Shown here piece by piece: positions 1-5,673 of a DNA stretch of 9,517 bases (positions within the stretch are counted from its first letter, which is position 1; every line of letters begins with the position of its first letter). This DNA comes from UMGS1851 sp900555605. GTDB lineage: Bacteria; Bacillota; Clostridia; UBA1212; UBA1255. The position numbers were made by a program, and so were the translations under genes. The stretch covers positions 1 to 9,517 of the forward strand of contig CABROF010000099.1 of assembly GCA_902472555.1 (NCBI GenBank), in the 5' to 3' direction. A model generated the notes under the pieces. It was not told where the DNA came from, made no database searches, and worked only from the letters and a program-made list of their open reading frames with translations.

Positions 1-2
1 TT

Positions 3-536
3 GAGAATCTCTTTCCGTCCCATTCCTATACCATGTACAGCGGGGTGGAATATGAGATTATCGCAAACGGAGAAACCAATTTGTTTCTGTTTGTAGAACC
101 GCAGTCGCAGCCGCAGCCGTCTATCATGATCTTATATTGCGGATGCTTCTCCGCAGATGAAAATGAACGGATCGGCCAGCGGTATGAAAGGGGAACCTTT
201 ACAACCTTTGACTATAAGCTGTTTGAAAAAGACGGCCGATTATATTTTGCAATAATCTCTGGTTCAGTTAAACAAGGTTGGGAGAGTTGGTATTCCTGTA
301 TTTTATCAGCGGATCTGATGGAGGAGGTCTGGTCCATTCGGGAGATGTATCCGAATCCGGAAATATCTGAAGAGAGAGAAAACTGCTGGTACGCTTATAA
401 AGAAGTGATTAACGGAAACAGTTTTGACATTTATTACAGTCCGGAACCCAAAATGAGACCAGATTGGGTATTTGTGAAAAGTGCAGCCTTTGAGGAGTTA
501 ATCCCCTCACTTATGGACAGGAAACTTGCCGATTGA
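3..536 (+). CDS. Hypothetical protein, 5' end cut by window edge
   Basis: The frame is open from base 3 to a TGA at 534-536. The first ATG (33) has no purine-rich ribosome binding site before it, and the reading frame continues upstream of it (E-N-L-F-P-S-H-S-Y-T before the Met). The gene therefore probably begins outside the window. About 177 residues are visible. They are rich in aromatic residues (many Tyr, Trp, Phe) and acidic residues, with no membrane segment, signal peptide or cofactor motif that I can see. The pattern suggests a small soluble, mostly beta-strand protein, but that is only an impression. I do not recognise the family. It is on the opposite strand to hydF and converges with it, so it is probably not part of the hydrogenase operon. 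Confidence 0.6.
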   Translation, partial: ENLFPSHSYTMYSGVEYEIIANGETNLFLFVEPQSQPQPSIMILYCGCFSADENERIGQRYERGTFTTFDYKLFEKDGRLYFAIISGSVKQGWESWYSCILSADLMEEVWSIREMYPNPEISEERENCWYAYKEVINGNSFDIYYSPEPKMRPDWVFVKSAAFEELIPSLMDRKLAD

Positions 537-650
537 TCACCGTGGACAGCCGCGCTGAAGGAAGAAATCAAAAAAGATACCATGGAAAAACTCGCAAAGG
601 GATATCAGAAAAGGGATAACAGCAGGCGGTATGCGAGGCTGCCCGGCTGA
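537..650 (+). pseudogene. Short in-frame coding-like remnant after the left gene
   Basis: Directly after the TGA of the left gene the same frame stays open for 37 codons, to a TGA at 648-650. The translation is lysine/arginine-rich and helix-like (A-L-K-E-E-I-K-K-D then E-K-L-A-K-G-Y-Q-K-R). An ATG at 582 would give only 22 residues, and I see no clear ribosome binding site. It may be the decayed C-terminus of a longer protein, or chance. The rest of the gap up to hydF contains only weak short GC-rich stems, and I see no convincing terminator for hydF. Confidence 0.2.
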
Positions 651-713
651 ACCGGAAAACCATAAAATGCTGCGGAATCTGACAGGCAGGCGGCACATTT
701 GGCTGGCTGCCTT

Positions 714-1922
714 TTATTGTGGCAGCCAGCTCTGTACTTCGGGAAACGGCCCCAGGCTGCGCCGGAGAATTCCTTGCATATATGCGATCAAAATGCCGTA
801 ATTTGTCATGGGGATGCCCTGAGAAAGCGCATGCTGAAGGCGGAACTGCATTTCCCGCTCGTTGAGCATGCAGCCGCCGCAGTGCACCACCAGACGGTAT
901 GGACTGAGATCCTCCGGAAACTCCCGGCCGTTTGTAAAATCGTAGGATGGCATTTTACCTGTGAATTGATTGATCCAGCGGGGAAGCTTGACAGAACCGA
1001 TATCATCGCATTGCTTGTGATGGGTACAGCCCTCGGCAATCAGGATCCGATCTCCGTCCTGCAGCGCGGACAGTGCCGCCGCACCCCGGACGGCTGTTTC
1101 CAGACTGCCTTTATACCGGGCAAACAGAATGGAAAATGAGGTAAGCGGAATTTCCTCCGGCGTTGCGGCGCTTACTGTTTGAAAGGCCTGGCTGTCCGTA
1201 ATTACCAGCTTTATCTGTCCCTGCAAACGGGAGAGCGTTTCTGATAGCTCCGTATCCCGCACCACAATGGGGACCGCACCCTGCTCCAGGAGATCCCGGA
1301 TGGTCTGCTGCTGCGGCAGAATCAGCCTTCCCTTGGGCGCAGCTTTATCAATGGGCACCACCAGGACCACAAAATCCAGGGGCTGCACCAAATCTCCGAT
1401 CAGGCGCTTAGAGGGCGTCTCAGGCACGGCCAGCGCTGCAATGCGTTCCTTGAGCGCAGGGATACGCGCACCGGTTGCGGCGCTGACCGCAATCTCATTT
1501 TCCGCCGGTTCAGGTAAAATGCCGCCGCACAAATCAATTTTATTATATACGACGAGATAGGGGATGTTTTGTGCTTTCAGCCGCGCAATCAGCTGCCTAT
1601 CCTCTGTGCGCTTTCCCGCCGCGGCATCGACAACCAGTACCGCCACATCCGTTTTACGCAGCACCTGCAGCGCCTTTTTGACGCGTTCCTTGCCTAATGC
1701 GCCTTCGTCGTCCAATCCGGGGGTATCGATCATGACCACCGGACCTGCCGGCAGCAGCTCCATGGTCTTGTACACGGGGTCTGTTGTGGTGCCTTTCGTA
1801 TCGGAAACAATGGAGAGGGATTGGCCTGTGACTGCATTCATAATACTGGACTTTCCGGCGTTGCGCATACCGAAAAAAGCAATATGGATTCTGTCTGCAG
1901 ACGGGGTATCATTTAAACTCAT
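714..1922 (-). CDS. hydF: [FeFe] hydrogenase maturation GTPase HydF
   Basis: HydF is the GTPase scaffold on which the 2Fe subcluster of the [FeFe]-hydrogenase H-cluster is assembled and from which it is passed to apo-HydA. The 402 residues match the usual family length of about 400. The N-terminal G domain shows a P-loop at residues 18-25 (GMRNAGKS), a switch I threonine run near 45-47, DTPG at 66-69, NKID at 127-130 and a G5-like SAAT at 147-150. The middle is the dimerisation region. The C-terminal cluster-binding domain has the diagnostic CxH (C299, H301) and HCxxC (H347, C348, C351), 45 residues apart. The ATG follows AAAGGAG by 9 bases. It is the last gene of the hydE-hydG-hydF set. The 164-bp gap before it is longer than expected for tight coupling, so a weak internal promoter is possible. 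Confidence 0.97.
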   Translation of the reverse strand: MSLNDTPSADRIHIAFFGMRNAGKSSIMNAVTGQSLSIVSDTKGTTTDPVYKTMELLPAGPVVMIDTPGLDDEGALGKERVKKALQVLRKTDVAVLVVDAAAGKRTEDRQLIARLKAQNIPYLVVYNKIDLCGGILPEPAENEIAVSAATGARIPALKERIAALAVPETPSKRLIGDLVQPLDFVVLVVPIDKAAPKGRLILPQQQTIRDLLEQGAVPIVVRDTELSETLSRLQGQIKLVITDSQAFQTVSAATPEEIPLTSFSILFARYKGSLETAVRGAAALSALQDGDRILIAEGCTHHKQCDDIGSVKLPRWINQFTGKMPSYDFTNGREFPEDLSPYRLVVHCGGCMLNEREMQFRLQHALSQGIPMTNYGILIAYMQGILRRSLGPFPEVQSWLPQ

Positions 1923-2086
1923 GTGTGTTCGCTCCTTTTTCGTTCTCTCTTTTTAGACGATCAATCAAAATCAGCGGCTCTGCGCAGCAGCGAAGACAGT
2001 CGAAAAACCGATAATGCGTAAGGCCTGGAAACCGCGTGCTGCGTTGGGGTCAAGGAGAAAGCAGAAGCAGGCGCGGCCCGGCGCCG
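1923..2086 (-). other. hydG-hydF intergenic spacer
   Basis: This non-coding spacer lies inside an otherwise compact operon. Just after the hydG stop there is a small GC-rich stem (GGCGC/GCGCC, 2071-2085) without a following T-run, so it is not a standard terminator. I see only weak -10-like hexamers upstream of hydF and no clear -35. The spacer carries the hydF ribosome binding site (AAAGGAG, near 1931-1938). Read-through from hydG is the simplest reading. Confidence 0.4.
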
Positions 2087-3505
2087 TCAGAAACGAAAGT
2101 CCCGCTGTCCTGCCATCAGATCGGAAAGATATTTTTCCGCAGTGACTTTTACCGTCGGACTGGGGATCTGCTCCAGCTCGGTGCGGATCAGCGCCTCGCC
2201 TTTTGCTTTTGTATCAGGAGAGGCGTAATCCTCCAGATATTCTTTTAGGGTGATCAGGGCATTGGGCTGACAGCAATTGGCGATCTGTCCGGATTTTACT
2301 AAATGCATAAAACGGTCTCCGGTACGGCCTTCCCGGTAGCAGGCGGTGCAGAAGCTGGGAATATACCCCTGACTTAGGAGCCAGTCTACAACCTGATCCA
2401 GTGTCCTCCGGTCGCTGATTTCGAATTGAGCGGAATTCTCGTCCTCCGGCTCCTCCTCCGCATAGCCGCCAACGCTGGTGCGGGAGCCGCCGCTGATCTG
2501 AGAAATCCCCAGATTTAAAACCCGTGCCCTGACTGCCGCCGATTCTCGGGTGGAAACGATCATGCCGGTATACGGTACGGCAATCCGAATGACGGCCACG
2601 ATTTTGGCAAAGGTATCATCGTCCACGGCATTGGAAAAATCGTTTGTATCGATGTCGTCCGCAGGCCGGATCCGCGGTACGCTGATGGTGTGGGGACCGA
2701 CGCCTTTTGCAGCCTCTAAATGCTCCGCGTGCATGAGCAGTCCTACAAAATCATAACGGTACAGATTCAGCCCGAAAAGGACGCCTAATCCGACGTCATC
2801 GATGCCGCCGTCCATGGCTCGGTCCATGGCCTCTGTGTGGTAGGCGTAATTGCTTTTAGGGCCAGTGGGATGGAGCTGCTGATAGGTCTGCTTATGATAG
2901 GTTTCCTGAAAGAGGATATAGGTACCGATGCCGGCCTCCTTTAGTTTTTTGTAATTCTCCACAGTCGTAGCGGCAATGTTGACATTGACGCGCCGGATTG
3001 CGCCGTTTTTATGATGGATGCTGTAGATTGTCTGAATACTCTCCAGGATATATTCAATTGGACAATGCACCGGGTCCTCTCCGGCCTCAATGGCCAGACG
3101 CTTATGTCCCATATCCTGCAGCGCCGTCACCTCCCGCACGATTTCCTCCTGCGTCAGCTTTTTCCGCGGGATATGCCGGTTTTTTGCGTGATATGGGCAG
3201 TAGGTACAGCCGTTGACACAATAATTTGAGAGATACAGGGGCGCAAACATCACGATCCGATTGCCGTAAAATTTTTGCTTGATCCGTTTGGCCAGCGCAA
3301 ACATCCGGTCATTCAGATCGGGAAGCGTACATTCCAGCAGAACGGCGGCCTCCCGGTGATTTAATCCCTTGCAGGTTTCCGCCCGGTCTAACAGCTGCGT
3401 AATCAGTCCGCGGTCGTTTTTGTGCGCCTGCGCATAGGAGAGCGTATCGCGGATTTCCTCGTCGTCAATAAATTCTTCTGCCTGATTGGATAATATATGA
3501 TACAT
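2087..3505 (-). CDS. hydG: [FeFe] hydrogenase H-cluster radical SAM maturase HydG
   Basis: HydG is a radical SAM tyrosine lyase. It splits tyrosine into p-cresol and dehydroglycine, and makes the CO and CN ligands bound to iron as a synthon for the H-cluster. With the start chosen here it has 472 residues, the usual family length. The radical SAM cluster motif CxxxCxxC is C96, C100, C103. The C-terminal auxiliary cluster motif CX2CX22C, which separates HydG from the related ThiH, is C386, C389, C412. A TTG seven codons upstream (3526) would overlap the hydE stop. However, the AGAAAGGAG that would then encode the N-terminus is a well-placed ribosome binding site 9 bases before the ATG at 3505, so I prefer that ATG. 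The gene follows hydE after only about 17 bases, which implies cotranscription. Confidence 0.97.
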   Translation of the reverse strand: MYHILSNQAEEFIDDEEIRDTLSYAQAHKNDRGLITQLLDRAETCKGLNHREAAVLLECTLPDLNDRMFALAKRIKQKFYGNRIVMFAPLYLSNYCVNGCTYCPYHAKNRHIPRKKLTQEEIVREVTALQDMGHKRLAIEAGEDPVHCPIEYILESIQTIYSIHHKNGAIRRVNVNIAATTVENYKKLKEAGIGTYILFQETYHKQTYQQLHPTGPKSNYAYHTEAMDRAMDGGIDDVGLGVLFGLNLYRYDFVGLLMHAEHLEAAKGVGPHTISVPRIRPADDIDTNDFSNAVDDDTFAKIVAVIRIAVPYTGMIVSTRESAAVRARVLNLGISQISGGSRTSVGGYAEEEPEDENSAQFEISDRRTLDQVVDWLLSQGYIPSFCTACYREGRTGDRFMHLVKSGQIANCCQPNALITLKEYLEDYASPDTKAKGEALIRTELEQIPSPTVKVTAEKYLSDLMAGQRDFRF

Positions 3506-3522
3506 TTTGTATGACTCCTTTC

Positions 3523-4605
3523 TCAAATGGTAATACCGTGTTCCCCACAGCAGTCCGGGTGGTCCCCTCTGTGGGCCGTGATCTCATATCCGATCGCTTG
3601 CAGCTGTGTTTTCAGCTGTGCCAGTCCTTCCGCGGATTCCGTACCTGTGCTGCATTTATGATCGTAAAGCATATATTTCTGCCTGGCCTCCGGCGGCGAA
3701 AGATTCGGCATGATTACATTCGCCCCGGCTAAAATGCCCTGCGTTCTTCCGTCTTTGCGAAGTGTCCCCAGTGCGGTAGTCGCTGGAATCAGGGCTTTTG
3801 GCAGCATAAGACGCAGAACAGAGATCAGAAACAGTGTCAGATCCGCAGAACCCGGCGGATAAGACGCATAAGGCGTATCCTTGTGCGGAATAAAAGGCCC
3901 GATTCCAACCATGTGCGGCCGGAAGGAGGCAATGAAATGCAGATCCTTTGCCAGCGTCTCCGGTGTCTGCTGCGGAGAACCCACCATAAAGCCGGTTCCT
4001 ACCTGAAATCCGATATCCTTCAGCGCATATAGGCAATCGATGCGGCGCCGGTAGGACATCTCTTTCGGATGCAGCGTTTCATAATGCGCCTGATCTGCGG
4101 TTTCATGCCGCAGCAGATACCGGTCCGCGCCTGCGTTAAAATACTGCCGGTAGATTTCCGGGGACTTTTCCCCGAGAGACAGCGTAACCGCGCAGTCAGG
4201 GTGCGCATGTTTGATGCCGGATATGATCCGCAGCATTTCCTGCTCCTGAAACCCTGCATCTTCCCCGCCCTGCAGAACAAAGGTACGAAATCCCAGTTCG
4301 TAGCCATGACAGCAGCAGGATAGGATCTCCTCATACGACAGGCGGTACCGGGCGGCGTTTCCGTTTCCTCTGCGGATTCCGCAGTAATAACAGTTGTTTT
4401 TACAAAAGCTGGAGATCTCAATGAGACCGCGGATGTAAATACTGCGGCCAAAGGTACGGTCCGCTGCTTCCCGCGCACTGTGCCGGATCCGGGTCATTTC
4501 GTACAGCGCCTTTTCATCCGGCTGAATTGCGGCCCGAAGAAGGGCTGTGTAATCGGCAAGCGTATAAGTTTGCAGCTGTTCCGTTGTTTTCGGCCATTTT
4601 CGCAT
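3523..4605 (-). CDS. hydE: [FeFe] hydrogenase H-cluster radical SAM maturase HydE
   Basis: HydE is a radical SAM enzyme that processes the HydG product on the way to the azadithiolate-bridged diiron unit of the H-cluster. It has 360 residues, near the family norm of about 350. The radical SAM cluster is CxxxCxxC at C68, C72, C75, inside the typical S-F-C-K-N-N-C-Y-Y-C-G context, followed by a TIM-barrel region with a G-G-E-D segment. The C-terminal auxiliary cluster site seen in some HydE proteins (CX7CX2C) is incomplete. C318 is kept, but the next two positions are Glu326 and Ala329, so this protein probably lacks the second cluster, as many HydE do. The ATG at 4605 has AAAGG 9 bases upstream. 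It is the first gene of the operon, and the predicted promoter lies in the gap behind the Crp/Fnr gene. Confidence 0.97.
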   Translation of the reverse strand: MRKWPKTTEQLQTYTLADYTALLRAAIQPDEKALYEMTRIRHSAREAADRTFGRSIYIRGLIEISSFCKNNCYYCGIRRGNGNAARYRLSYEEILSCCCHGYELGFRTFVLQGGEDAGFQEQEMLRIISGIKHAHPDCAVTLSLGEKSPEIYRQYFNAGADRYLLRHETADQAHYETLHPKEMSYRRRIDCLYALKDIGFQVGTGFMVGSPQQTPETLAKDLHFIASFRPHMVGIGPFIPHKDTPYASYPPGSADLTLFLISVLRLMLPKALIPATTALGTLRKDGRTQGILAGANVIMPNLSPPEARQKYMLYDHKCSTGTESAEGLAQLKTQLQAIGYEITAHRGDHPDCCGEHGITI

Positions 4606-4644
4606 ATCCGTCAGCCTTTCCTGCTTATTTGGTCCTGCAGGATG

Positions 4645-4673
4645 ATTATATGAAAATATATGCGAAAATTAAG
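4645..4673 (-). promoter_or_regulatory. Predicted hydEGF promoter
   Basis: On the minus strand there is a perfect TATAAT (4645-4650). The hexamer 17 bases upstream is CTTAAT (4668-4673), a poor -35. That combination is typical of a promoter that needs an activator. The predicted start is near 4638, giving a leader of about 33 bases before the hydE ATG. A 14-bp inverted repeat sits directly upstream (see 4673-4686). Confidence 0.55.
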
Positions 4674-4686
4674 TTGCATACGCAAC
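4673..4686. promoter_or_regulatory. Inverted repeat GTTGC-N4-GCAAC upstream of hydE
   Basis: Perfect 5-bp arms flank a 4-bp centre (GTTGCATACGCAAC). This is the same 5-4-5 geometry as an FNR box, although the half-site sequence is not the canonical TTGAT. Its centre falls at about -41.5 from the start predicted from the TATAAT at 4645-4650, the classic class II activator position for Crp/Fnr proteins. A Crp/Fnr gene lies immediately upstream. The alternative reading is a weak terminator stem for that gene, since the repeat is followed on the minus strand by TTAATTTT, but five base pairs is short for that. Confidence 0.45.
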
Positions 4687-4723
4687 GAAACAGGAAAGGA
4701 AAATCAAAACAGAAACAAAAGGC

Positions 4724-5413
4724 TCAGTCGTGAAGCATTCCGGCGCGGAGAATCTGAAATTCGTTTTTATGAAATGTTAAAATGCCTTCCCTGCGCATTG
4801 CCGAGAGTTCCCGGGAAAGGGCGCTGCGGTCTGCGCCGAGATAATCGGCCATGCCGCCGCGGTCAAAAGGTACGGTAAAGGCATCCCTGCCGGCCTGACG
4901 GACCTGCTGCGAAAAAAAGGTGATCAGCTTTTCCCGGAGCGTACGCTTGGAAAGGATCTGGATCCGGTTGTTCATCTCCAAAGTCTTATCGGCTAACATT
5001 GAAATAAATCGCTGAAGGATGTCGTGCGCCCGGAGATCTGTGCAGGCGCGGGGCTGCCTGAGCGCGTCGGTGTGCAGCCAAAGGATGCTGCAGTCACATG
5101 TCGCCGTAATGTAAATGGGACTTTCCTCTGCGTCCAGAAAAGAAAGAGAAGCGCCGAAAGTTCCCCCCGGCGTTACTGTGGCCATAATCATGCGGTTGCC
5201 GTTGATATCATCCATGGCAACCTGAAGCGTACCGGAAAGCACGAGACCGAAGCCCGGTATTTTTTCACCGAAACGCAGAATATAATCGCCTTTTTTATAC
5301 GACGACTCAGAGGCGCGCAGAAAGGTCAGCGCAAAACGCCGTTCTTCTGCATTCATTCCGCGGAACAGAACAGAGGATTTCAAAATTGCGGATGCTTCCG
5401 ACGGTTGCTTCAT
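4724..5413 (-). CDS. Crp/Fnr-family transcriptional regulator
   Basis: The protein has 229 residues with the two-domain Crp/Fnr layout. An N-terminal cyclic-nucleotide-binding-like beta roll spans about 15-120 (K-G-D-Y-I-L at 41-46, V-L-S-G at 58-61, G-G-T-F-G at 83-87), followed by a long dimer helix at about 120-155. The C-terminal winged helix-turn-helix is at about 184-212. The N-terminal cysteine cluster of FNR is absent; the only cysteines are C106, C108 and C124, so oxygen sensing by an FNR-type 4Fe-4S cluster is not supported. In the recognition helix (G-A-D-R-S-A-L-S-R-E-L) the glutamate that reads the core G in CRP and FNR is replaced by Ser197, while S200-R201 is kept. The frame is open much further upstream, but that would run through the terminator and the promoter. 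The second of two adjacent ATGs (5413) has AGGAGG 5 bases upstream and is my start. It is co-oriented with hydE, 118 bases away, so control of hydEGF is plausible. Its ligand is unknown. Confidence 0.93.
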   Translation of the reverse strand: MKQPSEASAILKSSVLFRGMNAEERRFALTFLRASESSYKKGDYILRFGEKIPGFGLVLSGTLQVAMDDINGNRMIMATVTPGGTFGASLSFLDAEESPIYITATCDCSILWLHTDALRQPRACTDLRAHDILQRFISMLADKTLEMNNRIQILSKRTLREKLITFFSQQVRQAGRDAFTVPFDRGGMADYLGADRSALSRELSAMRREGILTFHKNEFQILRAGMLHD

Positions 5414-5425
5414 CATGTCCTCCTT

Positions 5426-5444
5426 GCAGCCATCATATGGCTGC
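5426..5444 (-). promoter_or_regulatory. Leader hairpin next to the Crp/Fnr gene ribosome binding site
   Basis: There are perfect 8-bp arms GCAGCCAT and ATGGCTGC around a 3-base loop, ending one or two bases before the AAGGAGG. It lies in the predicted 5' leader, so it could form a stable RNA stem abutting the ribosome binding site. As DNA it could instead be a second operator. I cannot tell which from the sequence. Confidence 0.5.
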
Positions 5445-5459
5445 GGTGATTGAAATACA

Positions 5460-5474
5460 CTGTTATCATAACAG
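5460..5474. promoter_or_regulatory. 15-bp perfect palindrome over the Crp/Fnr gene -10 box
   Basis: CTGTTATCATAACAG has 7-bp perfect arms around a single central base. It covers the predicted -10 (5465-5470), so a bound protein would block RNA polymerase. Autorepression by the downstream regulator is one reading. The half-sites TGTTA/TAACA resemble clostridial Rex half-sites, but they are only 3 bp apart, whereas Rex boxes have 6. I therefore do not call it a Rex box. Confidence 0.5.
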
Positions 5475-5493
5475 AATCGCCGCTGTACAACAA
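5465..5493 (-). promoter_or_regulatory. Predicted promoter of the Crp/Fnr gene
   Basis: On the minus strand TTGTTG (5488-5493) is followed after 17 bp by TATGAT (5465-5470). The predicted start near 5458 gives a leader of about 45 bases that contains the 5426-5444 hairpin and AGGAGG. The promoter lies after the adhE terminator, so the regulator is an independent unit from adhE. Confidence 0.55.
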
Positions 5494-5567
5494 TCCCCTG
5501 CTGTTTCCGCAAAATTATGATACCGCTCTGCCGTGCCGGCAGAATCAGGAGCGCTGCCGCAATCAAT

Positions 5568-5612
5568 AAAAAACCGAGACTTCTTCCTGCTTTTAGACAG
5601 GAAGAAGTCTCG
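5568..5612 (-). terminator. Strong intrinsic terminator of adhE
   Basis: A 15-bp perfect stem (CGAGACTTCTTCCTG, 5575-5589, paired with 5598-5612) with an 8-base loop is followed on the minus strand by GG and six T (5568-5573). It begins about 60 bases after the adhE stop. It separates adhE from the Crp/Fnr-hydEGF block. There is no comparable T-run on the plus-strand side, so it acts in the adhE direction. Confidence 0.93.
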
Positions 5613-5673
5613 ATCCGTACTACGTTGGTCGGTGCGGGCAGCAGGCTTTCTTCCGCCGCAGCCGCCCGGGATT

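Noticed and set aside
657..713. Terminator for hydF in the GC-rich repeats after its stop
   Set aside because: Only about 5 bp of perfect pairing (GGCAG/CTGCC) with mismatches inside, and no T-run after it on the minus strand.
714..1139. Plus-strand open frames opposite hydF
   Set aside because: They are explained by the codon structure of hydF on the other strand; no start signals or recognisable family.
3506..3526. TTG start for hydG overlapping the hydE stop
   Set aside because: These codons contain the AGAAAGGAG ribosome binding site of the ATG at 3505, and 472 residues from that ATG is the normal HydG length.
5460..5474. Calling the CTGTTATCATAACAG palindrome a Rex box
   Set aside because: Rex half-sites TGTTA/TAACA need a 6-bp separation; here it is 3 bp.
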